This document shows positions 1 through 8,943 of a DNA stretch of 64,000 nucleotides, one piece after another. Where the stretch lies: the NCBI GenBank assembly GCA_934546935.1, contig CAKTEH010000005.1, forward strand, positions 1 through 64,000. The letters are read 5' to 3'. Position 1 is the first letter of the stretch. Each line of letters begins with the position of its first letter. Origin of the DNA: an uncultured Eubacteriales bacterium (GTDB lineage Bacteria > Bacillota > Clostridia > Oscillospirales > QAMX01). The position numbers were made by a program, and so were the translations under genes. The notes beneath the pieces are model-generated. The model was not told the origin of the DNA. It did not search any database and worked only from the letters and a program-made list of their open reading frames with translations.

Positions 1-226
1 AGGCGATAGAGACGACAATAAATCCTTCCCGGGCATAAATCACCGTGTTTTTCGGCTTTTTCAATACGCCGAGCGTCCCCGGAATTAAAAGGATCAGCAT
101 CGGGATCAGAAACGCCTCTGCATGCCCGTCCCCATACAGGAACGACACGGCAAGAGGAAGCGCCAGAAGCGCCGCCTCCGTTTCCATAATAATGCACATG
201 ATATAACGGAGCATCGCGTAATTCAT
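1..226 (-). CDS. trkH: Trk potassium transporter membrane subunit TrkH, N-terminal fragment
   Basis: This is the first 75 codons of a gene that runs off the left edge of the window. It starts at an ATG that overlaps the trkA stop codon (ATGA), so the two are translationally coupled. The readable N-terminus has two hydrophobic segments separated by a short polar loop and then a K-K-P-K-N...YAREGF stretch, the typical start of TrkH/KtrB potassium-channel subunits. TrkH forms the K+ pore in the membrane and TrkA gates it from the cytoplasm. The selectivity-filter loops lie outside the window, so K+ versus Na+ preference cannot be judged. Confidence 0.85.
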   Translation of the reverse strand, partial: MNYAMLRYIMCIIMETEAALLALPLAVSFLYGDGHAEAFLIPMLILLIPGTLGVLKKPKNTVIYAREGFIVVSIA

Positions 227-1578
227 CTGAAAATATCCCTCAAGTCATTCATATTGGAATCCTTGGATACTGCAACAACATGATCATGCAGCTGGATCGT
301 CGTATCCCCGTTTGGGATAATACTGACCCCGCCGCGGATAATACTGGGAATCAGCACATCCGGCTTAATCGGAAGATCCCGCAGCTTTATATCCAGATAT
401 TCCGTCGGCTGCCGGACAATAAACTCCATTGCCTCCACCCGGCCGCCTACCAGCTTGTGCAACGTCTCAATCCCGCTCTCCAGCGAATTGGCAGTTGCGC
501 GCACAAACCGGATAATTTGTGTCACCGTTGTATGCACCGGGGAAATCACGCTGTCGATGCCGGTCAGATGTAAAAGATCCGGGAATTTTATGTGGTCGAT
601 CTTTGTCATAACCCGCATATTCCCTGCGTGCTGGGCATATATGGATATGATGATGTTCTGCTCGTCAATGCCGGTCAGCGCAAGCAGCAGGTCCGTATGC
701 GCAATCCCCTCTTCCTGGAGCAGGTCCATGTCGGTGCCGTCCCCATTAATCACCATGGCTTTAGGAAGATATTCACAAAGGACCTGGCAGCGATGCTCGT
801 CCTTCTCAATAATTGTAACATGCACGCCCATAGCGATCAACTGACGGGTTAAGTAAATCGTAATCCGTCCTCCGCCGATAATCATTGCATTTTTAAATTT
901 ATGCAGCGGCATATCCAAATGCCGGAACAGCTCAAGCATATTCTCCGGTGTCGCCGTAACATGGATATAATCATCCGCCTCCAGCCGGAAATTTCCGGTT
1001 GGGATATAAACCTCCCCGCCGCGCTGCACCGCGCAAATCAGGAAACGCGGTTTCATAGACGCACCGATCTGGGAAAGCGTTTTTCCCGCGAAAGGGCTCC
1101 GCTTCCCGATTTTCAGTTCTATCAGTTCCGTACGGCCCCGGGCAAACAGTTCCAGATTGATCGCCGATGAATAGCGCAGGTTCCGCACAATCTCCTCTGC
1201 TGTGATCCGGTCGGGGTTGATAACCATACTCAGGCCCAGCTCATCGCGCAGAAGCTGGCTTTGTTTAGAATATTCAGGATTGCGTACCCGGGCGATCGTA
1301 TACTTCGCGCCGAGCTTTTTTGCCACAATACAGCACAGCATATTCAGCTCGTCTGAAGCGGTCAACGCAAGCAGCAGCCCTGCTTTTGGGACGCCCGCCT
1401 CCATCTGGATCTCATAGCTTGCGCCATTTCCCTGAACAATCTGGACATCCATTGAATTGAGCGCCGCTTCTAATACTGCGCTCTGCGTATCAATAATTGT
1501 CAACTCATGGTTTTCCCGAACAAGCTGTTCCGATAAGGTTGCCCCAAGCTTCCCGTTTCCAACAATTACGATTTTCAT
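223..1578 (-). CDS. trkA: Trk potassium transporter regulatory subunit TrkA
   Basis: A 451-residue cytoplasmic NAD(H)/nucleotide-binding gating protein of the Trk potassium system. It holds two tandem RCK units. The first begins with a Rossmann fold (GNGKLG at residues 7-12) followed by a TrkA-C domain. The second Rossmann repeat begins near residue 228 (IIGGGRI) and is also followed by a TrkA-C domain. An in-frame extension to 1683 exists, but the ATG at 1578 is preceded by GAGG at good spacing and opens directly on the first beta strand. It is the first gene of a trkA-trkH operon. The double-RCK length (about 450) is the usual one for TrkA. Confidence 0.95.
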   Translation of the reverse strand: MKIVIVGNGKLGATLSEQLVRENHELTIIDTQSAVLEAALNSMDVQIVQGNGASYEIQMEAGVPKAGLLLALTASDELNMLCCIVAKKLGAKYTIARVRNPEYSKQSQLLRDELGLSMVINPDRITAEEIVRNLRYSSAINLELFARGRTELIELKIGKRSPFAGKTLSQIGASMKPRFLICAVQRGGEVYIPTGNFRLEADDYIHVTATPENMLELFRHLDMPLHKFKNAMIIGGGRITIYLTRQLIAMGVHVTIIEKDEHRCQVLCEYLPKAMVINGDGTDMDLLQEEGIAHTDLLLALTGIDEQNIIISIYAQHAGNMRVMTKIDHIKFPDLLHLTGIDSVISPVHTTVTQIIRFVRATANSLESGIETLHKLVGGRVEAMEFIVRQPTEYLDIKLRDLPIKPDVLIPSIIRGGVSIIPNGDTTIQLHDHVVAVSKDSNMNDLRDIFR

Positions 1579-1744
1579 AAACGCCTCAAAACTCTGAACC
1601 CTCTGCCGGGCCGCCGGATAGATCCCCGGATCCGCCAAAACCAGGCATACGGCAAGCGGAAAAGCGCCGCCGCAGTCCGCCAAAACGCGGCCCTTCAGAT
1701 ACCCAGAAACAAAAAAGTCTTTTTTCGATATAAAATCCTATTTA

Positions 1745-1772
1745 ATGATAGCATTGAAAGAAAAAAAGTCAA
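1745..1772 (-). promoter_or_regulatory. Sigma-A-like promoter of trkA-trkH
   Basis: On the minus strand TTGACT (1772-1767) is separated by 16 bases from TATCAT (1750-1745). Transcription would start near 1738, about 160 bases before trkA. Judged from the sequence match only. Confidence 0.5.
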
Positions 1773-1826
1773 GCGAATTCACCGCAGCCAAAGTGCATAT
1801 AGTAAAAAGGGAAGGAGGTGAGCCGT

Positions 1827-2102
1827 TTGACTAAATACCACAGCCGGAGGAAAAACGAAAATGCCCTGTTTTCCAAAGCACTTCTGCTTAAAACGCTGGT
1901 CTGCCTGGTGCTGGTACTGGCCGCATGGCTGATCCGCAGACTCGGGCCGGCGGAATTTTATGACGTACTGCTCTACAAAATTGATTCCGGCCCCCGCATG
2001 GATGAAATCATCGAGGCATTTGGAAAAGCGCCAGTCTCCAGCGAGGCATTTACATACCTGTGGAACGAAGGCGTTGTAGATGTACTTCTGCCCACGGATT
2101 AA
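1827..2102 (+). CDS. Small single-pass membrane protein of unknown function
   Basis: A 91-residue protein I do not recognise. The N-terminus is strongly basic (KYHSRRKNE), followed by one hydrophobic segment at about residues 21-39 and an acidic, soluble C-terminal part, so a cytoplasm-in, C-terminus-out orientation is likely. The TTG at 1827 is chosen as start because AGGAGGTG ends six bases before it; the GTG at 1818 lies inside that ribosome-binding site. The last codons are also the left arm of a strong terminator hairpin, and the stop codon sits in the hairpin loop. It is a single-gene unit facing the acyl-CoA ligase. Confidence 0.65.
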   Translation: MTKYHSRRKNENALFSKALLLKTLVCLVLVLAAWLIRRLGPAEFYDVLLYKIDSGPRMDEIIEAFGKAPVSSEAFTYLWNEGVVDVLLPTD

Positions 2103-2130
2103 AACCGTGGGCAGAAGTACTTATTTTTTT
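2082..2130. terminator. Bidirectional intrinsic terminator overlapping a coding end
   Basis: Perfect 16-bp arms (2082-2097 and 2105-2120) with a 7-base loop, followed by a T-rich run on the plus strand. The left arm encodes the C-terminus of the small membrane protein and the right arm abuts the stop codon of the ligase gene on the other strand. Confidence 0.9.
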
Positions 2131-3827
2131 GCTTTCTCTTCTTCTTCTAAAACGCGGTAGGCGACTTTTCCCACCAGGGTTTTAGGAAGTTCCGTACGGA
2201 ACTCAATATCATAAGGCATTGCATACTTTGCAATATGCCTGCGGCACCAGGCAAAAAGCTCTTCGCGCAGCTGAGGCGTCGGTTCAATACCCGGCTTTGG
2301 GACCACAAAAGCCTTGATCTTTTTCATTTTATATGGATCATCCACACCAATAACACAGCTGAGCAGAACCTTTTCGTATGCATCAAGGATATTCTCAATC
2401 TGGGACGGGTAAATATTATAGCCAGAGGAAACGATCATGCGCTTTATGCGCTGGCGGAAATAAACAAAACCGTCGGCATCCATAAAGCCGAGATCCCCGG
2501 TATGCAGCCAGATTTCCCCGTCGGCATGACGGCGCAGCACAGCGTCCGTTTCTTCAGGGTTGTCCATATAGCCAAGCATAACCGAAGGCCCGCGCAGGCA
2601 AATTTCCCCTTCCTGCCCTGCGCCCAGTTCCTCTATGCTCCCCGGCTTACAGATCGCATAATACGTATCCGGGAATGGGATGCCAATGCTCCCCTCCCGG
2701 TGGCTGTCACGCGGCGTCAGGCAGCTGGCGGTTACACATTCAGTTGTGCCATAGCCTTCTCGGATCTGCACCTGCGCACCATGCGCCTTCAAAAAAGCGT
2801 CAACCTTATGTTTCAGTTCAACCGAGAGCGAATCTCCACCGGAAAATACACCCTTCAGGAAGGAAAGATCCGTTTTTTCCAGCCCCGGCGCACGCAGCAG
2901 CGCCTCGAACAGGGTCGGCACGCCCGGTACGACATCCGGCTTGCGGGTACGCAGAAGCTTTGCATACGACTTAATAGAAAACTGCGGTACCAAAATACAT
3001 TCAAAGCCAAACACCAGCGCAGTATGGATGCCGATACCCAGTCCAAAGCCATGAAACACAGGCATGACAGACAGCATCTTCATCCCTGGCGAAAAAACAA
3101 AGCCGCTGGCCGCCTTGGTCTGCAGGGCAGTCGCGTTGAAGTTATTATTCGACAATAGAATGCCCTTCGTAGTGCCCGTCGTACCTCCGCTGTATAAAAT
3201 CGCGCCGACATCCTCCCCCTTCCCCACATCCGGGGCAAGCGCAGAAGCATCCGCAGTCGAAAAAAAGCGGCTCCAGTCAATTACCCGCTCCCCATAGGGA
3301 ATCGCGGGCATTTTTTTACGGATGGACAGGCGGTACGCCATATTTTTAGGAAAACGCAGCTGATCGGCAATATGCACGACAATACAGGTTACCGGCGCAG
3401 GAAGCTCTGCCATTGCCTCATCGACACGTGCATAGAAGCTGTCCACCGCTATGATGGCCCGGCTGCGGGAAGCACGCAGATAAAACGCAATTTCCGCCGG
3501 CGCGGAAAGCGGATGGACCATATTGGGAACCGCGCCCAGGCGGTTCAGCCCATAAAAACACCACAGCGCCTGCGGGATATTCGGGAGGGCAAGCGTAACC
3601 CTGTCACCCGGGCCAATGCCCATCGCGGCGAAAGCGGAAGCCGTTTCCAGAATCCGCTGGTGAAAGGTCTTAAAATCCGTCTTTACACCCATAAACTCAT
3701 AAGCCGGGCGCTGGGGATAGGTCTGCGCAGCCCGCGCCACGAGCTGATACATTGTACAGTCTGGATAATCCAGGTGGTGCGGGATTTCCGCATAAAAGCG
3801 CAGCCAGGGCGCCGGTGCATATTCCAT
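2121..3827 (-). CDS. AMP-forming acyl-CoA synthetase (long-chain fatty acid-CoA ligase-like)
   Basis: A 568-residue member of the ANL superfamily that would activate a carboxylic acid with ATP and load it on CoA. The ATP-binding P-loop YSGGTTGTTKG, the GYGTTE motif, the LHTGDLGFMDADGF hinge region and a C-terminal catalytic lysine (KTLVGKV) are all visible. Length and motif order match FadD/medium- and long-chain ligases. The start ATG is preceded by GGAGG. The gene lies just downstream of the AI-2E-type transporter on the same strand (20-base gap). The acyl substrate cannot be predicted from the sequence alone. Confidence 0.85.
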   Translation of the reverse strand: MEYAPAPWLRFYAEIPHHLDYPDCTMYQLVARAAQTYPQRPAYEFMGVKTDFKTFHQRILETASAFAAMGIGPGDRVTLALPNIPQALWCFYGLNRLGAVPNMVHPLSAPAEIAFYLRASRSRAIIAVDSFYARVDEAMAELPAPVTCIVVHIADQLRFPKNMAYRLSIRKKMPAIPYGERVIDWSRFFSTADASALAPDVGKGEDVGAILYSGGTTGTTKGILLSNNNFNATALQTKAASGFVFSPGMKMLSVMPVFHGFGLGIGIHTALVFGFECILVPQFSIKSYAKLLRTRKPDVVPGVPTLFEALLRAPGLEKTDLSFLKGVFSGGDSLSVELKHKVDAFLKAHGAQVQIREGYGTTECVTASCLTPRDSHREGSIGIPFPDTYYAICKPGSIEELGAGQEGEICLRGPSVMLGYMDNPEETDAVLRRHADGEIWLHTGDLGFMDADGFVYFRQRIKRMIVSSGYNIYPSQIENILDAYEKVLLSCVIGVDDPYKMKKIKAFVVPKPGIEPTPQLREELFAWCRRHIAKYAMPYDIEFRTELPKTLVGKVAYRVLEEEEKAKK

Positions 3828-3847
3828 ATTCCCTCCGTAAAAAGGCG

Positions 3848-4978
3848 TCAGTCGATTTCTATCTGTTTTTCAGCCAGCCTGCGCCCGGTGTCCCGCCGCA
3901 AAAGCGTGTAAAACACTGAAACCACCGGGATGCACAACAGCATTCCCGCAATTCCGAACAGCTCCCCGCCAACATAAACTGCCAAAAGTGTCCACAACGC
4001 CGGAAGACCGATTGAACTGCCGACCACACGCGGATAAACGATATTTCCCTCAATTTGCTGCACGACCAGAAAAACAACCAGAAAAACCAGGGCTTTGGCT
4101 GGACTGACCATGACAATAAACAGCGCGCCGACCGCGCAGGAGACAAAGGCGCCCACATACGGCACCAGGGCAAACAGCGTCGTCATGGAGCTGATAACCA
4201 GCGCATAAGGCAATCCGAAAATTGCCATGCTTACAAAGAGCATCACGCCCAGGATCACCGCCTCCAAGCATTGACAGGACAGAAAGCGCTTAAAAGTAGA
4301 AACAAACAACGAACCGGTTTCACAGACCTTATCAGCTGCCGAGGATTTAACATAGGCATACAATACCTTTTTACAATTACGCCGCAGTTTTTCCTTGTCC
4401 GAAAGTATATAAATGCAGCATACCAGGCTCATGATGCCGACAAAAATCAAGCTGAAAAATGAGGAAAGCGTCCCAACAACCGTCCCGATAATATTGCTGA
4501 TATTCTCCGCAAACTTGTCAAAGATATTATCCAGATCCAGCTGGGAAAGCTTTTCGTTAATTTTTTCGGGATCAAAACCAATCTGTGCAGCAAGCCGCAC
4601 AATTTCATCCTTATTGTCATTAAAAAGCTGGGAAATACTTAGAATTGATTCGCTGATACGGGGCACAAGAATAGAGATAATCAGGGAAAATATCAGGATC
4701 AAGAGTACAACAACAACCAATAGGCTGATAACCGTCCGGGTCTTTGGCTTCATCCGGTTTTTGCGGTCAAGCCTGCGCATCAGGTTTTCCACCGCGCTGA
4801 CAAAAACATTCAGCACAAGCGCCGCACAGCCCCCGACCAGCAGCGGTGCCAGGATCCCCGCCAGCTTTCTAAGCAGTTCAGCCGCAGCACCCTGGCGGAC
4901 AACAAGCAGATAACATAAAAATCCCAAAACCGCGGCAATAGCGATGGGTTTATAAAGCCGCTTCTTTTCGAATTCCAT
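3848..4978 (-). CDS. AI-2E family transporter (PF01594 membrane protein)
   Basis: A 376-residue polytopic membrane protein with about eight hydrophobic segments. A long amphipathic cytoplasmic region with many Asn, Asp and Lys residues (about residues 110-170) separates the first helix group from the second, as in the TqsA/YdbI family. Despite the family name, substrates are mostly unknown; some members export signals or act as ion antiporters. The ATG at 4978 is used because GGAGGG lies nine bases upstream. The longer reading to 5029 adds a non-conserved, Arg- and Gly-rich stretch. Confidence 0.85.
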   Translation of the reverse strand: MEFEKKRLYKPIAIAAVLGFLCYLLVVRQGAAAELLRKLAGILAPLLVGGCAALVLNVFVSAVENLMRRLDRKNRMKPKTRTVISLLVVVVLLILIFSLIISILVPRISESILSISQLFNDNKDEIVRLAAQIGFDPEKINEKLSQLDLDNIFDKFAENISNIIGTVVGTLSSFFSLIFVGIMSLVCCIYILSDKEKLRRNCKKVLYAYVKSSAADKVCETGSLFVSTFKRFLSCQCLEAVILGVMLFVSMAIFGLPYALVISSMTTLFALVPYVGAFVSCAVGALFIVMVSPAKALVFLVVFLVVQQIEGNIVYPRVVGSSIGLPALWTLLAVYVGGELFGIAGMLLCIPVVSVFYTLLRRDTGRRLAEKQIEID

Positions 4979-5055
4979 CCGCAGAATCCCTCCCCTTCTC
5001 CCCGCAAATATATACCCGATACAACGCATAATACAAAAATTCTACAGGCCTATTT

Positions 5056-5084
5056 ATTATAATGCATTTCCTGGAGAATTGGAA
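5056..5084 (-). promoter_or_regulatory. Promoter of the AI-2E family gene
   Basis: Minus-strand TTCCAA (5084-5079), 17-base spacer, perfect TATAAT (5061-5056). It lies in the 402-base divergent region 4979-5380, in which I see only this promoter and the MATE promoter. Confidence 0.5.
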
Positions 5085-5271
5085 CCCAAAAACATGGCCG
5101 TATTCGCATTCTTAAGAAATTGTTCATTTTTCCTCCTGTCTCTCCGATTTCCCGGAAACCGCCTCAACAGGCAGGCTCCGGCATCTGCATGCAGATCGAA
5201 TCTTTTTGCAAGCCTGCGTGAATGTATCCATTTTTTTGCATAAACTCCAACTTTTTATATGAATTATACCG

Positions 5272-5300
5272 TTGTACAAAAATGCGGAAGGGTATATAAT
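5272..5300 (+). promoter_or_regulatory. Sigma-A promoter of the MATE exporter
   Basis: TTGTAC (5272-5277), 17-base spacer and TATAAT (5295-5300). Transcription would start near 5307, about 75 bases before the gene. Confidence 0.75.
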
Positions 5301-5380
5301 AATTGTGTATGCTTTAACACGCCCGCTGCCGCAGGCTCTGCTGCAAAAATAAAATGCATAAGCACCGAAAGGACCTCCAG

Positions 5381-6751
5381 ATGAATACAAATCATTCGGC
5401 GCCCACGCCGAAAGCTGTAAAAAACCCCATACCTATGGGAAAACGCGATATCGTCCGTTTTACCGTACCCGTTGTAATTGACAATTTCGCCACGACCAGC
5501 ATCGGGCTGCTTTATTCCGCGCTGGTCGGTAAAATCAGCTCCAGCGCGCTGGCCGCAGTCGGCCTTGCGAACTCCACAATTAACGTTCTGATATCTGCCT
5601 GCGCGGTTTTGACAACCGGTTCCGCAATTCTCATGGCGCGCCATGTAGGCGCCGGCGACCGCGAGGAAGCTTCCCGGACGATTGAACAGTCCATCCTCTT
5701 TACCGCCCTGATGTCCGGTTTCATTGCGCTTATTACGATTGTCTTCGCTAACCCGATTATGCAGCTGCTGATCCGCACGGATGACGCCTCAATCTTTGGC
5801 GAATGCGTACTGTACTTCCGGCTTCTGATGGTATCCTTCCCCTTTTTGCTGATTTACAACATGCTTGTCAGTGTGCTGCGCGGCGCCGGCAATTCCCGCT
5901 CTCCGCTAATCGCATCCGTTCTGCTCAACCTTGTGCAGATTGCCGCCGCATATCTTTGCATTAATGTGCTCGGGCTTGATCTGATCGGTGCGGGAATCGC
6001 CTATATTATCTGCCGTATGTTCGGCTGTGCCTATATGCTTACCGCTGCGCTGCGTACGCACGGGAAATTCCAGATCAATCTAAAAAACCTTATACACCCG
6101 CGATTTGATATTTTCAAACGCATCTGCCGCGTCGGTATCCCGGTCAGCGGCGAAGGTGTGTTTATTAACTCCGGCTATCTTATTGCAAATTCGATGGTCG
6201 TTGGCCTTGGTACATATTATGCGTCGGTCTATCAGGTTATCAATACGCTGCAAACCTTTACCAATATTCTGCATGCGATCTGCAACGCGACAGTCCTGAC
6301 CCTTGCCGGCCAGTTCCTAGGAGCTGGGGAACCTGAAAAAGCAAAGAAATGCACCATTATCGTTTGGGCTGCCGGGACTGCCGGAACCTTCCTGATCAGC
6401 CTTGGCGTCTGCCTCGCCGGGAACTATCTGTGCGGCCTGTACAGCAGCGACGCCCAGGTTGTCGCAGACGCAGCGAAAAACCTATGGTGGGTACTTGGAA
6501 TGAGCACCGTATGTGTAACGACCAATGTCATTGATCCGGCGCTGCGTGCCGGCGGGGATACAAAATTTATTATGTATAACGTTTTCTTTGCGATTTGGGT
6601 TATCCGGCTCGGACTGACTTATCTGCTGTGCTATGTGCTGGACTGGGGGATCGCCGGGATTTACCTCGGCAACCTCGCCAATCTTACAGAACGCTCTATT
6701 GCCGGATGGATCCGGTTTTTACAGGGGAAATGGCAAAAAATTAAAATATAA
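5381..6751 (+). CDS. MATE family efflux transporter
   Basis: A 456-residue inner-membrane protein with about twelve hydrophobic helices in two homologous halves (PVVIDNFATTSIGLL... near residue 33 and GIPVSGEGVFINSG... near residue 250), the layout of Na+- or H+-coupled multidrug exporters of the MATE/NorM-DinF class. The ATG at 5381 was preferred to 5354 because AAAGGA lies seven bases upstream. The gene has its own promoter and a strong terminator, so it is probably monocistronic. The exported substrate is unknown. Confidence 0.9.
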   Translation: MNTNHSAPTPKAVKNPIPMGKRDIVRFTVPVVIDNFATTSIGLLYSALVGKISSSALAAVGLANSTINVLISACAVLTTGSAILMARHVGAGDREEASRTIEQSILFTALMSGFIALITIVFANPIMQLLIRTDDASIFGECVLYFRLLMVSFPFLLIYNMLVSVLRGAGNSRSPLIASVLLNLVQIAAAYLCINVLGLDLIGAGIAYIICRMFGCAYMLTAALRTHGKFQINLKNLIHPRFDIFKRICRVGIPVSGEGVFINSGYLIANSMVVGLGTYYASVYQVINTLQTFTNILHAICNATVLTLAGQFLGAGEPEKAKKCTIIVWAAGTAGTFLISLGVCLAGNYLCGLYSSDAQVVADAAKNLWWVLGMSTVCVTTNVIDPALRAGGDTKFIMYNVFFAIWVIRLGLTYLLCYVLDWGIAGIYLGNLANLTERSIAGWIRFLQGKWQKIKI

Positions 6752-6768
6752 TAAAATTGTCCTGATTT

Positions 6769-6799
6769 TACGCCGCAGTCCATACTGCGGCGTATTTTT
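6769..6799 (+). terminator. Intrinsic terminator of the MATE gene
   Basis: Arms 6769-6779 and 6784-6794 pair perfectly around a CCAT loop and are followed by five T residues. Confidence 0.9.
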
Positions 6800-6893
6800 A
6801 CCGGATTTCACTGGAAATCTCCGGATGTTTTTGTTGTAATCGGTCGAATAATATGTTACGCTTAAACAAAGACTGCTTGCAGGAGGTGAAACG

Positions 6894-8144
6894 ATGAAAC
6901 GGTTATTCTTTTGTTTTCTCTGTGGTATTTTCTTTTTCAGCATGATCCCGGACACCAGCGTCCATGCAGCCGACGCGGAAATAAAAATTGCAGCCTTTAC
7001 TTTCGATGACGGCCCAAGCCCAACCATTACACCGAAGCTTCTTGACGCGCTGGCTGAGCGGGACATATGCGTAACTTTTTTTGTCAATGGAATCAACGCC
7101 GAAAATAATCCGGATATTGTCCTGCGTGCGGCTTCCGAAGGCCATCAGATTGCCAATCATACTTACTCGCATGCTATGCTGACCAAGCTTTCCAGCGAAA
7201 AAGTACTGGAAGAGGTTTCCCGCACGCAGCAATTCCTGTGCGGGCTTCTGGGCGAAGACGAATATCCCGTCCGCGTGCCTTACGGTGCGATCAACGAACG
7301 TGTACAAGCGCTCATTGACGTACCAATTATCCTGTGGTCCGTGGATCCAACAAACGGGAAAGTCACCCCAGCGGAAAAAATGCGCGACGGTATTGTCACC
7401 GCAGCGCATGACGGTGCGATTATCCTGATGCACGATACCTCAACAGCAAATCTCGAGGCATCGATAGAAGCCATCGACATTTTGCTGGAGGAAGGATATA
7501 TTTTCGTTACAGTAGACGAGCTTTTTAATTTAAAGAACGTTACTCCCGCCAGTTCCACAATCTACCGAAAGCTTTCCGGCGAAACCTGCGGTATTTTTGA
7601 CGAATCCCAACTCAACCAGCACTGGGCTTACGAAGCAATCAGCTTTGTGGAAAGCACTGGGATTATGGTTGGAGACAGCGCCGGCTTCCATCCTGATTCC
7701 GGCCTGACGCGGGCAGAAGCCTCTGCAGTATTGTGGCGCATGGCCGGGGAACCGGAGCCGCGCAGCCTGGTTACCGCATTTTCTGATATTCCCTCCGGCG
7801 CCTGGTATCTGCCGGCCGTTGCATGGGCATACGAAAGCGAGATTATCCACGGCGTTACGCAAGAAAGCTTCTGCCCCCAGCGCCGCGTAACCCGGGAAGC
7901 TTTTTATACAATGTTTGAAAATTATCTGCGTTTTTCCGGCGTATCTGTGCCGGAAAGACCATCTGCCCCCAGTTTCCGCGATGCGGCAGCCATCAGTGAT
8001 TGGGCCAGCCCTTCGGTCTGTGCAATCACCGCGCGCGGCTTTGTCTCCCGCGAGGCACGCGCACGGTTTTATCCGAAACTCGGCCTGACACGAGCAGAAG
8101 CAGCCGAGCTTGTCGCTTGGGGCAAATCGCTGGCCGCATTATAA
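6894..8144 (+). CDS. Secreted polysaccharide deacetylase with SLH domains
   Basis: A 416-residue exported protein. Residues 1-25 form a signal peptide ending near SVHA. Residues about 31-215 form a NodB-type carbohydrate esterase 4 domain: catalytic Asp pair FDDGPSP (D38, D39), metal-binding H89 and H93 in NHTYSH, RVPYG and a late LMHD motif. The remainder holds three S-layer-homology repeats (near residues 240, 300 and 360, each with LTRAEA or VTREAF type motifs). Family knowledge suggests it removes acetyl groups from peptidoglycan or another wall glycan while the SLH repeats hold it to the cell wall. The ribosome-binding site AGGAGGTG is ideal. Confidence 0.92.
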   Translation: MKRLFFCFLCGIFFFSMIPDTSVHAADAEIKIAAFTFDDGPSPTITPKLLDALAERDICVTFFVNGINAENNPDIVLRAASEGHQIANHTYSHAMLTKLSSEKVLEEVSRTQQFLCGLLGEDEYPVRVPYGAINERVQALIDVPIILWSVDPTNGKVTPAEKMRDGIVTAAHDGAIILMHDTSTANLEASIEAIDILLEEGYIFVTVDELFNLKNVTPASSTIYRKLSGETCGIFDESQLNQHWAYEAISFVESTGIMVGDSAGFHPDSGLTRAEASAVLWRMAGEPEPRSLVTAFSDIPSGAWYLPAVAWAYESEIIHGVTQESFCPQRRVTREAFYTMFENYLRFSGVSVPERPSAPSFRDAAAISDWASPSVCAITARGFVSREARARFYPKLGLTRAEAAELVAWGKSLAAL

Positions 8145-8155
8145 TTTCCCAAATA

Positions 8156-8198
8156 AAAGGCCTGCGCCCCGCATTGGATATGGGAGACGCAGGCCTTT
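8156..8198. terminator. Terminator hairpin between convergent genes
   Basis: Arms 8156-8166 and 8188-8198 (AAAGGCCTGCG and its complement) pair perfectly around a 21-base loop with extra inner C-G pairs. It is flanked by A and T runs, so it can act in both directions. The following bases to 8314 show nothing else. Confidence 0.7.
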
Positions 8199-8314
8199 GC
8201 CAATTCAAAATTTACATACCAGGATCTATCCTCAGGCGTATCCTTCGCGGGCCCTGACCGGGATCAAAACCGAAATGTATTTCATACCGCACAAGATTTT
8301 TTCAGCAATGCGCC

Positions 8315-8596
8315 TCAGTTTATATGCCGTTCCAAAATCCCACGCAGAGCAGACAGCGAGCTTGTATGGCAGCGCTCAATAATCGTCGCCCCTCCCCTAA
8401 CCTCGCTCAATGCCCCTTGCACCATCTTATGGGACATTGTGGCTGTAAACAGAATCATTAGATCTGGGCTCCCCAATTTGTTTTTCAACCCTCCGCCAGG
8501 TTTGGTAAAAACCTTCGCCTGACATCTATAAGCCCGGCATAAATCCTTATAGCGGCGCTCCATACACTCATTGCCGCCTAAAATCACAATACTCAA
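8315..8596 (-). CDS. DUF2325 domain protein
   Basis: A 93-residue single-domain protein. It opens on a beta strand plus glycines (SIVILGGNECMER) and carries the SPDLMILFTATMSHKMV core and HTSSLSAL near the end, the conserved pattern of DUF2325. The function is not established; the domain looks Rossmann-like and the conserved Cys, Ser and His residues hint at ligand or metal binding. No ATG fits: translation most likely starts at the TTG at 8596, nine bases after AAGGAG. It follows a tiny ORF on the same strand and is probably controlled by the tandem palindromes at 8944-8995. Confidence 0.8.
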   Translation of the reverse strand: MSIVILGGNECMERRYKDLCRAYRCQAKVFTKPGGGLKNKLGSPDLMILFTATMSHKMVQGALSEVRGGATIIERCHTSSLSALRGILERHIN

Positions 8597-8677
8597 AATG
8601 CAAAACTCCTTCCGTGCTTGGCAAAAATCCCCGTCTCACGGTTTTCTTCCGCAGCGCCACAAAAATCCCACCGGCGC

Positions 8678-8815
8678 TTATCTTTTATTCTCACGTGCTT
8701 GGCCTGTGCGCTCCATATTCCGCATCCATAACCGGCAACCATACCGCCCTGCAACGCACAACGCTTCCACTGCCGCAACAAATCCCGCCGCACGCAAAAT
8801 CTCATACATATCCAT
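8678..8815 (-). CDS. Tiny ORF upstream of the DUF2325 gene
   Basis: A 45-residue reading frame, too short for routine calling, but preceded by AAAGGAG six bases before its ATG. It begins MDMYEIL and has one weakly hydrophobic, cysteine-containing helix (residues 6-23) followed by an Arg-rich tail. It sits between the tandem palindromes and the DUF2325 gene with the same direction. In size and position it recalls the short proteins that accompany iron-uptake or DUF2325 genes, but I cannot assign it to a family. It could also be a leader peptide. Confidence 0.45.
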   Translation of the reverse strand: MDMYEILRAAGFVAAVEALCVAGRYGCRLWMRNMERTGQARENKR

Positions 8816-8943
8816 TCGCGCTCCTTTTCCCTACATACCATATTCCGGCATCCGTACAGGAAATCCAACGCAGCAGCAAAAAATGCCGGGCGGTATCCGC
8901 TCTTTGAAAAAGTTTAATACAATCCCATTTCCCTTTGCCAGAT

